Shown here one piece after another: positions 33,202-44,967 of a stretch of DNA of 64,000 nt. The DNA comes from Microbotryomycetes sp. JL201. Its lineage: Eukaryota; Basidiomycota; Microbotryomycetes. The notes under the pieces were generated by a model. The model saw only the letters and a program-made list of their open reading frames with translations. It ran no database searches and was not told the origin of the DNA. The position numbers and the translations under genes were made by a program. The stretch lies in contig JAQYUZ010000014.1 in assembly GCA_033819885.1 (NCBI GenBank), forward strand, positions 1-64,000, written 5' to 3'. Position 1 is the stretch's first letter; each line of letters opens with the position of its first letter.

Positions 33202-36200
33202 TCACGGCCCACTACGGCTGACTCTGACAGCCAAATCTCCCGAAGTCACGCTAGCAGCTACGCTCGCTGCAGTCGCCGCATTCGCACCCGCAGAACCAGA
33301 CGAAGACGACGAGCTAGATGACACTGTAGGCCTGAAAGACGTTGCTGTGTGCAGGGTCTTGGCCAACTCTCTCGTCGCGATCGTTAATTGTCCTACACCT
33401 TCGCGAATCCGAGGCGCGAAACCGTGTTCGAGCGAGATGGCCTTGACGAGCTTGGCGAACCGAATGACAGTCTACAACGCAACGTCAGGATCGTACTCAA
33501 AGATTGTAAAAGCAAAAAAATTGAAACAGAGACACACTTGGACGAAAGCGTAAGCGTCGTTGCCCAAACGTCTTGCGTCGGCCGTCGAAAACTTGAGCGC
33601 TCCACGCGATTCGGGGGGCCTGACTCGAGACAAAGCCACTTTGAGCTTGCTAGTCGTTTCGTTGCCGAGGATGCACAAGTCTGTCAACTCTTTCACTCGT
33701 CGTGGACCCAACTCGCGCATGAGCACTCCCGAGCCGTCACCGCCATCGTCGTAATCTGCGTCAAACGAATCGAGTAGCATGCCGTAGATGGATCTGGCGA
33801 TCGTAATCGTAGACTGGGCCATATCGACAAATGCAGCGTCGGCATTGGCAACGCTGACTGGACGACCACCGGCCGCAGGCAAACCCGAGCTCGGCGGTTT
33901 GCTTTGCGAAGTCGTGCCCATTGTGACACTGGCCAGTGCTGCCCCAGCACTGCTGACAGCCTGTCCTCCGGTAGACGCCAATGGCGCACCGGGATACCCG
34001 GGCATTGTGGAGGTCGACGGCGTGTCGGAGAACGAGAGTTCTGTGGCGCCCGGCGTCATTGGGTGCTCGAACGCCTTCATGACCATGTCTCGATAGCCGG
34101 TCGAAGGCGGCAAAGCCAACTTTCCGGGAGGCGCCTTCTTGCCAGTGCGTGCTTTGAGCGTGTTGATCTGGTTTGCATTCGGTGGGGAATCGCTGACGGC
34201 GGATGCCGCTGCGGCAGCGGAAAATGATGTAGCAGTGGGGGTGGTGGGATTCTCTGCGTACATCGGAGGCACTTCCGGCACTGGAGCAGGCGGCAGCGCG
34301 GCCCCTAGCTGAACGTCTTCGACACTGAAAGACCCAGCGTGACGTCGAGACCTCGAACGGGTCCTCATCAACGGCTTTGACGTGGCTGGTGCCCGAGGGG
34401 TTTGAGTCTTTGACTGTGCTTTGGAGTCTGCTGGACTTTCGACGCGACTCGGCGCAGGAGAATAGACCATCAAGTTGTCGATCGAAGGCTCTTGCCCCAG
34501 CATAGCCAGGTCCTGAACGATCGGTTGCAGACTCGTCCACGAGCATGCGATCTCTCCGATCGACCCAAAGAGCATCAGCACAAGAGTACGAGCGTATCGG
34601 ACGTCGGCCGATGGGACAAGCGTTGTCAGATGCGGGCGCAGCGCGTCAACGAGCTTCATAAAGCTCGCGACACTATGACGACAAGTGACGAAGACGCTCG
34701 TGACAATGTCCGAGTTGGGTACGCCACGTCGTGACAGCGAATCGAAACGATCCAGAGCGTTGATCAAGTCGCCGAGCGAGCCGTCAGAGAGACCCATCAG
34801 GCGGGCCACGGCGGCGGGCAAACGGTCTTGCGAAGCAAATACGACGAATTGCCGCAAGGCTGAATAAACCTGAGAGAGCGAGAACAAGATGCCACGAATG
34901 GCATCTGCAAAGGCGAGCAGTGCAGTTGGCACCGACTTGATGGTCGTTAACGGCGGCAGCATCGACAAACGCCGGAAGTAGGCGCCACTGTTCCTGTCCA
35001 AAGCAGCGGGGGCTACCAGATCGTGTTCAGCTCGCTTCGTCGTATCCATGGCCTGTTTGAACGCCTGTAGCGGAGAGCTCGGTCTCGAAGAGGGCGATTT
35101 GCTGACTGATCGACTGCTTGATGTCCTTGGTATGCTTTGCGAAGGCTCCGAAGCGGGCAAGGACAGCGTCCCAACTTCAATCTGATTCTGGCTGGCTTCT
35201 GGTACGTCGTCAGCGATTGCATCGCTCTCGCGTCTCTCGGCCAGGATCTCGGCATGACTTTGGCGCAAATCTGGCAAAGACTTTTTGGACCGCAGTGGGG
35301 GCCTTTTTTCTGGCAAGACGGACTGCATCAGGGAGTGTGAAGCAGTCCTACTGTGTCTGGCAGTTGGATCAACGGATGCTGTCGCAGTTGCAGGCCTGGA
35401 ACGTTCGACAGAAACGTCGGTAATGATGCTCAGCGGTGGCCGTGAGCGCGGAAAAGCAACGGCAGACGTCGACGTGGAAACCGTAAGCCCGCTGTCGGTT
35501 CGGGCAAGAGTGCTCGTTCGAGGAAGCTGAAAGTCGGAAGTGTTGCCACGTTCTTCGTCGCTGCGCATTCGGTCGGCGTCTTCTGTCAGCATCAGGCTAG
35601 AACAGAGATATGTGAACACGTACGTAGTCAGAGACACGACCGAAGGACGACGCCGTTGGTCTGTGAACACAAATTGGGTGAATGAGCAGTCGGCTACCGC
35701 AGATCAGCAACTGACCACCTAGGTCCTTGCTCGACTTTTCTTTTGCGTCCGCGTCCCGGCGCGCATTCTCCTGCGCTGCGTTTTCGCGAATGTACCGCAG
35801 CAAGTTTGGCAGCCACTTTTGCATCTCTTCAGCCTCTTCAATCTTGCTTCCAACTTTTCGTTGGGGTTCGCCTTCGGATGCGCCGGTCGACAGCGGAAAA
35901 GTCGCAATTTCTTTAGGTGGCCATTCGAGGGGATTGTGGTCTACTTTCAGCACTTTCAGCTGATGCATTTGAGCGAACCAGGTCGGTAGCCTTTTGACCC
36001 GATTCTTGGCAATCGAGAAAACCTGCAAGGGCATCATACCGTCAGTCCAGGCCCCGAAATGAAACGAGCAAACAGCTTGCCTTGAGATGAAGGAGAGTTC
36101 CCGGCGATAATGGCAACCGCTTGATCTTGTTTCTGCTTATGTCGAGGATTTCCAGAGACGGCATGTCGCAGAACTGGAATAATGTCACTATTCGATGAGT

Positions 36201-37912
36201 CTCCCGGTGCACTGATTGCTGCTTACCACGGCCGGAAGCGTGCTGAAGGCATTTACTCGTATATTCAGATACCTCAGCTTGTTGCCGAGCATTCCAAATT
36301 GCGACGGCAGCTCTTTCAGCATGTTGTATCCAAGCGCAAGCTTTTCGACTTCGCCTTTGAGCTCGTTTATCACTTCAATTGGCACTTCAGCAATTCGTTT
36401 GTGACTGAGGTCAACCGTGTCAAGTTTGCCGAGGTCGCTTGCCTTCGCTTGAGCTTCTCCGTCGTGATCAGAGTTTGTCGATCCGGCGGACTTGATCCGC
36501 TGATGACTTGCACCCGAGACAGGTTCAAGTGGTGTGCTCGGACGCAAACTTGGTCCTTGAGACTGTGAAAGAGTCAGCGGAGCGGACGAAGCGGACCGCA
36601 ACGACAAGACGTGTAAGAGCAAGGCTTGAGGAGTAATCGGAGGCTCGGACGCAGCAGTTGACGTGCTCGAAGCCGAAGTGGATGGTGCCGTGATCGAGGA
36701 CGTGCTCTGGCTGAGGGAAGGCAAAGTCTGCGACGAAGACGGCGAGATGAAGGACTGTGAAAATGGTTGAGACGACTGGGTCGCGTGAAATGGCGACGCA
36801 AGCTGAGTGAAGGATGATGTTGATGAAGTCTTGGCATGGTGACGTTCGTAAGCCAGAGTCGTTCGCGGCCCGTCACTCTGCTGAGAGGCAGATTGAGCGG
36901 CAGGAACTGAGGAAGGTGCTGAGCGATTATGTGAACGCGCGGAAGTAAACGTCGGCGCAGGTGCACTAGCTGGCAGTGAGCCGGCAGACGTCGACAACTT
37001 GCGGGGAGGCGGAAAGGTGGCGCCAACAGGACTAGGCGGCCCCGGTCCTGTACGACTCTTGTCTCTAGCGAGCAGCAGAGGCGCAGGGTATGATCGCTGT
37101 CTACTCGCGCTGCGCGGTAGTTCACCAAGAGCTGCACCGGCGTACGCCGCGCCTGAACTCGTGTCTGTATTTGGCGGCGTCAAGAACGTCGACAACGCTT
37201 CGTTTTCGGTCGCAGCGGCAGTCGGGCCCGTTGGTGTCTCGAGCGAGTCATACCGTGTGCTTCCTACCAAATCAAGCGGCACAGCTCGAGGAACTGTTGG
37301 AATCGAGGCGTATTCGGGCACGTTCAATCGTTCGCCGGTTCGCAGCGTCCTGTCCCATGCGCCTTCATCGTCTCCGTCGAGCGAAGACGGCTGAGATGAG
37401 CTGAGAGGGCCAGAGTAGCCGTATACGCGCCCGAAGCGTGGACTCGGTCCACGAGAGCTGGCTGCTGATGCCAAGTCACCAAAGACCTCGTTGCCGTGGC
37501 TTTGTGAGCTGGCGCTCGGCGCCCCAAAGTCTCTGGCGATTGAGTCAAAAGACCTGTCTGCTGCTTCATATGGATCTTGAGGCAGATTGAAATGAACGTC
37601 TGAAGCGACAGAGTCTGTGTAGCGGTGGCGAGAGCTAGGAATGGAAGCGTACGCCTCATGAAACCGAGTGGTCGACGTGGATGGGGTGATGTTGCCGTCT
37701 GTGCTTTGGTTCAGACTCGTGTTTGAATAGGCGGATGATTGATATTGCGAATTTGCGCTCGAGTTCTTCGTCGAGGCGAGCGGCGGCGGGAATGTAAACG
37801 TATTGAAAGCCGGCGAAGTCTTCGAGCTCGACGGCGCCTTGTCTTGCCTTGAAGGAGCCCTCAGTGCGTTCTGGCCTGGTGCAGGCGACGCCATGCGCTG
37901 GTTGAACGCCAT
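33202..37912 (-). CDS. SOG2: SOG2-type leucine-rich-repeat protein of the RAM pathway, 5 exons
   Basis: Exons 37912-36227, 36173-36081, 36022-35719, 35660-33538, 33471-33202 give 1491 residues. About 480 N-terminal residues are Ser/Thr/Pro-rich. Leucine-rich repeats follow (about 505-630): LDTVDLSHKRIAEVP, KLALGYNMLKELPSQF, LEILDISRNKIKRLP, VFSIAKNRVKRLPTWF, LKVLKVDHNPLEWPP. The long C-terminal part has helical blocks typical of Sog2, for example around 860-1000, and ends with IRFAKLVKAISLE and a Ser/Ala tail. Sog2 works with Kic1, Hym1, Mob2 and the NDR kinase Cbk1 in polarised growth and cell separation. The intron between the second and third exons starts with GC (AAG|GCAAGC), and the repeat spacing supports that junction. 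Either Met (37912 or 37894) could be the start. Confidence 0.88.
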
Positions 37913-38558
37913 GGCTCAAGGCAAGGCTCAACCGCCGCCGTTCGACGCACGACGGCAGCCCCGGGCCGTGATTGAGCTCTGCAACCTGGTTTGTATGCAG
38001 AATAAGAGGTTGATTCGAGCAATGCCTGCGTGGAAAGAGGTTCAGCTGACAATGCTTGACGAACTCGTCTGCCAGCGAGCGCGGCGACCGGACTGCGCGT
38101 TGGCAGTGCGTTCCACTAGGCGCAATCGGGACTGACTGTGTACGATACAATGCAGGTTGGCGAGGCTGGACGGAAAGGCGTGCCGACGGATACTTGCGAG
38201 CGGGTCTTGTGCCAGGCGTCGGAGTGCTTGATTCGATCGGATCGGTCCGGGCCGAGGGGAATAGGTACGAGTATAGTGGCGTGTGTCGGTACTGAAGAAT
38301 CTCAAAGCTCCAGGGACACTACGCCTTGCTCTGCAAGTGCGGTCGAAAGTGGAGCACCAGTCCCGAGTGCGACCGCGCTCTAAATACCAGCAAATTGCTC
38401 ACCTGCACCTCATCACGATCGTATTTCGTATCGCAGAATCACGGCGGCAGAGCCGACTCAAACTCAACCAGTGAACAAGAAAGTGGCTATCAAATCTGTC
38501 GCACAAATCTCTGTCGAATATAGATGTATTACAAAGCACAAAGGACTTTGACGGAACC
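37913..38558. other. Intergenic: SOG2 promoter and OST3 3' end
   Basis: This 646 nt gap lies between two minus-strand genes. It should contain the OST3 3' untranslated region and the SOG2 promoter. Only short non-conserved frames are present. Confidence 0.45.
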
Positions 38559-39925
38559 CTAGAAGATCTTGAATGGGTCTGCAATGGCATCAACAAGACA
38601 TCAACCCGAGGACCGGATCCCTCCTCATCAGTAAACTCACAGCCGCCTTGCTTGATCTTGAACAGGTTGATCAGGACGCCAAACATGACGAACGAGATGC
38701 CTGTCCACAAGTACACGCCAAGTCGTTGTTTGACAGGATCTCGGACAGTCGGCAGAATGTTTGACAAAGCAAACGCAGAGAAACCGAGCACGCCATCTGG
38801 CGCATTGCAACACCAATCAGTCAGAACTGAGCCGTTAGGAAATCAGAAGGCTTACAAATGCCGGCAACAATGTGCGTCTCGACGCCGAGCTGGTTCGAGT
38901 ATCCCCCAGTAACATACGAAACCTGGCCTTTCGGTCCTGCCTGGATGTATGGTGGACGTCGAATTTGGTTCCACATGTACCCAGACGTCATGAGTAAGAT
39001 GACAAACTGTAGGATACTTGGTCAGAGCGCTGTCTGTGCTGCCCGTTGTTTGAAGAAGGGCACTGACCAAGGTACCGAAGGCCCAAAGATGTTGTAGCTG
39101 GAAGATGCGCTTGAATTGGTTTCGCAGTCGGTAGGTAGAAAAGAGCATGCAGAAGCCAATGATAACCGAAGAGAAGAGTTTGCTTTTGTTGACCGGACGC
39201 GAAAAGTTGAGTGGCACTTGGGCAGTCGATTGCACGTACTGCGCTATGGCCTCGGCTCGGAAACCTCTGCAGTCAAGCATGAGCAGACGGTGGAGATAGG
39301 TAAACTATTGCGCGACTCACGCCCTGCCAAAATCGAACGTGTCTGCGCTCGTCTTTGGGCTTGCTCGAGGGCCTTCCGTTGGCATGAATAGCTGAAACGT
39401 TGGCGCCGTTTGCAAATTCATCTGAAGACGAAACTGTTGAGTCGCACGGACGACAAGCCAGCCAGGCAATGCAGGCAATGCGTGTCATGCTCACTCGCTG
39501 ATAGATCTCCTGACCGTTGACGAAATCGAGCACGGCAAAGAAATGCTCGTTGTCGTCGGACCGAGTCTGCTTTTTCCACTGCCTCGCAACCAAGTCGTAC
39601 TCGGGTTGCATCAGCCTGGACAACAAATGAGCGTGAGCAGCCGCGCATGCTTGTGGGAGTGGCCACGACGAGCTGGGGCGACTGACTGGCACGGTGCACA
39701 CTTGAATTGGGGAGACATGGCTGTCAAGACGATGCTAACCGAGTAGTCCCTCGGAGTTGCAGTGATCTCATCGTACAGGGCGCTGTTAAGTGGCACGATG
39801 CCGTTGTTGCTGCTCGCCAGTTGGCGAAACCGGTCCCGCTTGGGAACGCTTGACGCCGTCTGCTTGGCGCTGACATGCGTAGCTGCCACGCCCGCCCATA
39901 GTAGCGCCGCCGTGCTGATCCGCAT
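38559..39925 (-). CDS. OST3: Oligosaccharyltransferase subunit Ost3/Ost6, 7 exons
   Basis: Exons 39925-39687, 39615-39495, 39421-39321, 39266-39068, 39006-38856, 38796-38641, 38578-38559 give 328 residues. A signal peptide (MRISTAALLWAGVAATHVSA) leads into a luminal thioredoxin-like domain with the redox motif CAPC near residues 76-79. Four membrane helices follow: around SSVIIGFCMLFSTY, LWAFGTLFVILLMTSGYMW, VLGFSAFALSNILP and LWTGISFVMFGVLINLF. The end GGYPFKIF is typical of the family. Ost3/Ost6 hold acceptor proteins by mixed disulfides so that the OST complex can N-glycosylate sites that would otherwise fold first. The last exon is only 20 nt. The start ATG directly precedes the signal peptide. 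Confidence 0.93.
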
Positions 39926-40251
39926 CGCTCCCGGATGAGGCCAGACGTCGAAGCGCGTGGCCGCAGCAGGCGGTCACTCGATGATGACAGGGAGGCAAAG
40001 TATGTCCCACGTTTCGTTGCGCAGATTACATCGCAAATAAGGAACTTCCCAGAGCCATTTTTTTCAATTCATTCTTGCGTTCAGAACTCCTTGCGAAGGC
40101 GCCAACAGGGCGAAACTTGTTACAACATGTGCCTACTCCTCACCCATTATTCTTTTGTACTTCTTCGTACAAGAGTACCAATGATCTTCGAAAGAATCCG
40201 CTCTGGAACCGTGCAATCAGCGAGAAGATTCCCAACAGGCTCCTGCGCTAC
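39926..40251. other. Intergenic: OST3 promoter and mannosyltransferase 3' end
   Basis: A 326 nt gap between two minus-strand genes. No gene seen. Confidence 0.45.
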
Positions 40252-41451
40252 TCACGGATTGCAAGCGCATTGGTCCGCACTATTCTTCGGGCAGTGTGAG
40301 AACGGATTGTGCCTGTATCCGACGCCGTTGCCTGCGTCACGTCCGGGCCTGCCGAACCAGTGTATTTCGCTCTGTGAATGTTCCGAGATGTTAGCGCTGC
40401 AAGTCTTGGGACACGCCAATTGACATACCTTGTTCAGGAACAAGCTCGCTGCTATCGAGTGGACTGGAGCATCTCCCCATCTTTCGTAGAAGAATCCTCC
40501 GGCGTGATCGAGATGTTCAAAGTATTCTCGGTACGCCTTGCTTCGCAGAAACTCGAGCGAGCCGATTTCAAAATTAGACCAGAAGTGGCATCTGTTGTAT
40601 GTCCGTCCCTGGTCGTCAGAAACAAACTCTTGGAGATTGTCCGCGGCGAGGTAATCTGGATGCTGTTTGATGAATTCCTTCGTTGTGTCCCACAGCGTTT
40701 CTGTCGTGTCGGCATACTCGTAAATGCTGATAATGAACCCGTACTTTTTCTTGTGACTTTGCATGAACAGAAATGGATCGTAGTCGATGTCGCAATACAG
40801 AGAAACAGATGGCTCAATCCGCCAGTAAAACTCGTATGTGGACAGCAACTCGTGTCGCCAGAAAAAGCCGCTTTGAAAGCGACACATCTCTCGGTATGAG
40901 ACACTGTCGCCGTAGATCACGTTTTTGTCTGCCATGGCCTGCCTTGCCTTTGCCGCGCGCTCCTCGTCTATCCAGTCGCCATGGTTCGACCAATGCTCTG
41001 CAGGCACTTGTCCGTATTGACACAAGCCAGACGCGATGGCTGACGTGTGCTTCTTGAATTCTTCCGAGAACGGTTCATCGTTGAGGAAGACATAAGGATA
41101 GTGAAACTTGTGGTTGAACCGGTCCTCGACACCCCTAATGCTCGATATGATTTCCCAGACGTCTGAATTGCGAGCGAGTATGACAAAGGCAGCGTTGGCC
41201 CTGTCGCCCGTCACATTATGCGCTGCGACAGGCACAGAGCTCGCGGATGTGCTCGTCTTGTTCCCAGGTGTTCGTCCGAGCCAGCTCAGCGGACTGCCAT
41301 CAGAGCCGAGCCCGATACGCGCCGACACTGTCGACCACGAAGTTCTGTCTGCATACGATGGCGAATGGAATGTGGCAACGCCGTGCAGGAGCGCGACCGA
41401 CACAACAACGACAATGAGGTAGAGCACCGGACGAGTCCGTGCAGACGACAT
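40252..41451 (-). CDS. Alpha-1,2-mannosyltransferase, KRE2/KTR family (GT15), 2 exons
   Basis: Exons 41451-40429 and 40371-40252 give 380 residues. An N-terminal signal anchor (around VLYLIVVVVSVALLHG) gives a type II Golgi protein. The GT15 core is intact: YPYVFLNDEPFSEEFK, CRFQSGFFWRHELLS, YWRIEPSVSLYCDIDYDPF, then HFWSNFEIG with the family's conserved Glu, and FFYERWGDAPVHSIAAS. The C-terminal GYRHNPFSHCP is typical. The family adds alpha-1,2-mannose from GDP-mannose to O- and N-linked glycans. The frame is open upstream to a TTG at 41532, but the ATG at 41451 sits correctly before the anchor and was chosen. Confidence 0.92.
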   Translation of the reverse strand: MSSARTRPVLYLIVVVVSVALLHGVATFHSPSYADRTSWSTVSARIGLGSDGSPLSWLGRTPGNKTSTSASSVPVAAHNVTGDRANAAFVILARNSDVWEIISSIRGVEDRFNHKFHYPYVFLNDEPFSEEFKKHTSAIASGLCQYGQVPAEHWSNHGDWIDEERAAKARQAMADKNVIYGDSVSYREMCRFQSGFFWRHELLSTYEFYWRIEPSVSLYCDIDYDPFLFMQSHKKKYGFIISIYEYADTTETLWDTTKEFIKQHPDYLAADNLQEFVSDDQGRTYNRCHFWSNFEIGSLEFLRSKAYREYFEHLDHAGGFFYERWGDAPVHSIAASLFLNKVCQLACPKTCSANISEHSQSEIHWFGRPGRDAGNGVGYRHNPFSHCPKNSADQCACNP

Positions 41452-42378
41452 CGCGCGTGGCGACGAGTCCGGCTCGAGATGCCCTAAACAAAAATCCGCG
41501 ACAAGGACTGGTTGCGTGCGAGCAGAGGACAAGGACGGACGCAGCTGAAGCGCGCCGAACTACGCCGCCAGATGGCACGTGACATTGGTCCTGCTCTTTC
41601 TGTCTGACTCTCGCCAGACTCGTCACGAAACAGCTCGGCTCGCGCAAGATACTGCAATTTCACATGAGCTACAAGATTTTGCACGTTCGGCTCCGTGAAA
41701 GCCTTGCGCTTGGGCCCCATTCGCACAAGTTTGGTTGCTGTGTGACACGTCACAGTCTTCTTGCTATAACCACATCGCGTGACGCTTCGATTGTGAGAGC
41801 CTTTGCGAGAAGAATCCTCCGAGACTCAAGTCGGCTTCTTATCTGATGGGCCCCCACCTATCCCGACGGTGCTTGCAGCTGCTTTTGTCCGAACCGTTCG
41901 CGAATTCTCCGCTGCCCCGGAATCCGCCTCGCTGTCCAGGCAGCGATAACGGTGCGATGCCTTACAGACACACATGAATCTGTTGCACCACTAAGCTGTG
42001 GCAAGACCTCGACGGCACCCACAAGTTTGCCACTCGAGTATTGCGCACGCCACGCGAGCTGAGTTGATGGCTTCGACGGCTTCTGCGGAAGGGCTTCTAT
42101 GGTCATGTGAGCAGGGTTTTCGAATTTGATCCCTGAGCCTCTTCGATCGGTTGATCTGGCCCTTCCGTTATCGGGAAAAAAAGGCGGCGGCATGGCACGA
42201 GCTAAAAACTCCGGCCCACGGGGAGCAAGCGAGCGGGGCGCGAAACGTAGCGACGTGCCTATCAACGGCCTCTCTCGTTCCTTTCCCTCCCTCTCACCTG
42301 ATCAGACAAACTCGTCTCGGACAAATTCTCTCTTTCGCCGGTCCGTCACATCAGCGCCGACCTACAGGAACGCTGGTC
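41452..42378. other. Divergent intergenic region with E-box and two weak small frames
   Basis: This 927 nt region lies between the starts of the mannosyltransferase (minus) and the amino-acid permease (plus). An E-box core CACGTG lies at 41576-41581. Two minus-strand ATG frames of about 79 codons (41720-41484) and 112 codons (42193-41858) are open but show no family likeness; I do not call them genes. Confidence 0.4.
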
Positions 42379-44229
42379 ATGGATTTGAAGAGGTCGTCTT
42401 CGCTCGGCTCGGCCGAAAAGGCATCAAACGATGCCGTCGCCAACGTTGTTTCAACAACACAGGCACATCCCTCTGGAACTTCAACACAGCGCCTGATCAC
42501 CCGGCGTCAGGTCAACCTGTACTCCATCGGCGGGTGAGCATATTCCCCCGGGCAAATTGCACCGGCGGCTCCGCGAGATTGACGCGCCTGTCCCGCTCCC
42601 AGTGTCATTGGTACTGCCGTCTTTGTGAGCATCGGTGGTGCCCTCACAAAGGGCGGACCGCTTTCTCTGCTATTAGCCTACGTTGTCTGTGAGCGTTCTT
42701 GGATACCTCCGTGTGCAAGAATGCGACTGAAGCTGTGTGCCGCAGACTGCGCCGCTATCTTCATGGTCAATGAGGCTCAAGGCGAGATGGTATGCGCGCT
42801 TCCAATCGAATCTTCCTTCTCCCGCTTCGCCGCACGATATGTCCACGATGCTTTTGGAGCCGCCACCGCTTGGAACTATTTCCTGGCTATGGTCTCGCTT
42901 CTCAACTTTGAGATCACGGCGTTCCATGCAGTTTGTGGCTTCTGGTCCGACCAGATCCACCCTGCTATTATTCCGGCCGTCATGTTGACCACATACTGCC
43001 TATTGCACCTGTGGAGCTCGCGCTGGTTTGCAGAGTCTGAGTAAGTGCGCGCTCAAGAGGCTTCGGGGGGAAAAAGCATCTGACATGGCCATCTTACACA
43101 TCTTAGGTTCTGGATTGTGCTCATGAAGATCTTGCTCATGCTTGGTCTGTTCATGTTCACATTCGTAACCATGTGCGGTGGCAACCCGATCAAGGATGCT
43201 TTCGGCTTCCGCTCGTGGAAAAACCCGGGTCCCGTTGCCGCCTACCGCAACGACGGTTCAAGCGGTTACTTGATGGGCTTTTGGGCATGCATTTTGAATG
43301 CGGCATTTGCGGTCGCCGGTCCAGACATGCTGTCGATGGTTGCCAGCGAAGCCGTCAACCCACGCCGCGTCATGCCAACTGCCTTCCGAACGGTCTTTTA
43401 CCGCCTGATCATCTTCTTCGTGCTGAGTGCTCTCGCTGTCGGTATCCTTGTGCCTTCGAACGACCCGATTCTGTTGGCCGCCATCTCTGACGGCAAGCCG
43501 GGCGCCGGACGCTCACCATACGTTGCCGCCATGACGCGCCTCAAGGTACCGATCTTGCCTCACATCGTCAACGCTGGAATTCTCACTTCGATTTACTCCG
43601 CGGGCTCTGCCTTCATCTTCAACGCCTCGCGCGTCTTGCACGGCCTCGCCATGGACGGCCACGCACCTGCATTCGTCCGCAAGACTAACCGCAACGGTGT
43701 TCCGTGGGTGGCATTCCTCATTTCCGCCGCCGTCGGCTGCCTGTCTTTCTTGCAAGTGTCATCGGGCACGAACAAGGTTCTCGACTGGTTTATCAACTGC
43801 TCGACATCGGCCCAACTCGTCACCTGGCTCGCTATGAGCGTGACTTACCTTCGATGGCGCAAGGCGATGGCAGTCCAAGGCTACGACAGAAACTCGTTGC
43901 CCTACAAGTCGCGCTGGCTGCCGTGGGGAACGTACTTTGCCATGTTCGTCGTCGGAGTCGTCACCTTCACCGTCGGATACGCCAACTTCCTCAAAGGTGG
44001 CTGGTCAACCGCAGACTTTATCTTCTCCTACTTCAGCCAATTCTTCTTCGTTTTCATTTTCGTTGTGCGTTTTGCGTTGAGACCGAGTAAGCTCATCAAG
44101 CCGGAACAAGCAAACTTGTGGGAAGGCTTGGCCGAGGTCGAAGAGCATGAAGAATCATTGAGAAGCGATACGGAAGGCGGCGCAAAGACCGGTGGCCGCT
44201 TCCAGTCTGTCAAGAACTGGATCACGTAG
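42379..44229 (+). CDS. Amino-acid permease (YAT/APC family), 4 exons
   Basis: Exons 42379-42533, 42603-42688, 42746-43040, 43107-44229 give 552 residues. After a Ser-rich cytosolic N-terminus (about 40 residues), the first helix carries GGVIGTAVFVSIGGAL, the conserved GxIG substrate motif of fungal amino-acid permeases. About 12 hydrophobic helices follow, with EMVCALPIESSFSRFAARYV, FAVAGPDMLSMVASEAVNPR and SRVLHGLAMDGHAPAFVRKT typical of the YAT group. The C-terminal tail is charged. It is a plasma-membrane proton symporter for amino acids; specificity cannot be read from sequence. The second intron is short (57 nt). Confidence 0.92.
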
Positions 44230-44967
44230 AGCGACATTCAGGAGGGTGTCGATTTGGTCAGCGCGTCGCTTAGATTTCAGATCACGATAATCTATGGCGA
44301 AGCTGAACCATGTACAATTATTGTAGCAATTTACGGGGACTTCTGGGGATATGCGCAGTGTTGCATTGACTGTTAATCAAAAGTGAAATAGATTTGAACC
44401 TCTATGAGTTGCCATAAAGACAAAGTTTCGAAAAGTCGGTGAGCAATGAAAAGAGACCCAAGGCCTCAAGCTCTACGTCCCCAGCCTCGTGCATCTTTTG
44501 TCACCCGGCGTGGATCACGTGCCTGACCCGAGCCGCAGTTCGGGCGCGGGCGAAACAGTCGCTGCATTCTGCCTCCATTCCACTTGGCCCCTAATTTCTG
44601 AACTTTGCAAGGGTGAGTGATGCCCGTTCCCGCCAACTTTACGAGACTTGTTGCACATACATGCAGTACGGCGTGCCTGGCCGAAGCCGCAGGCGCGATG
44701 CCGCCGGATGAGAGCAATCCAAAGGATCCTAGGGAATGCCAGCTTATTCTACGAGATGCGTCTCGTCATATATGCTGCTCTTTGCTGTGGATGCATCGCT
44801 TTCGGCTCGCCCGAGGCCATTGCGCTCGGATCGCCGCATATGCGAACGGAACACGGCGCACTTTCTCGCTTCCATGCCCTCGAAGGCGCAAGCTGACTAT
44901 GCGGCTGTGCTGTAGGCCAGCTTGTAGACACGAGCTGACGGTTGGCCGCGGAGATCCTGGCGCGACG
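44230..44967. promoter_or_regulatory. Upstream region of CDC25 with E-box
   Basis: This 738 nt region carries the permease 3' end and the RasGEF promoter. An E-box TCACGTG lies at 44515-44521. The RasGEF frame is open some 350 nt further upstream, but that part lacks family likeness. Confidence 0.4.

Noticed and set aside
33179-33553. Plus-strand 124-codon frame over the end of SOG2
   Set aside because: It is antisense to the Ser/Ala-rich last exon of SOG2.
35598-35625. A GT...AG segment inside SOG2 that could be a 27-nt intron
   Set aside because: It is too short for splicing, and the frame stays open through it.
41452-41532. Upstream extension of the GT15 frame with a weak repeat of the first 11 residues (SSART-PVL)
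   Set aside because: It starts at TTG, and its similarity to the true N-terminus is modest and could be chance.
41484-42193. Two small minus-strand ATG frames (79 and 112 codons)
   Set aside because: No recognisable domain or splice partner; they lie in a divergent promoter.
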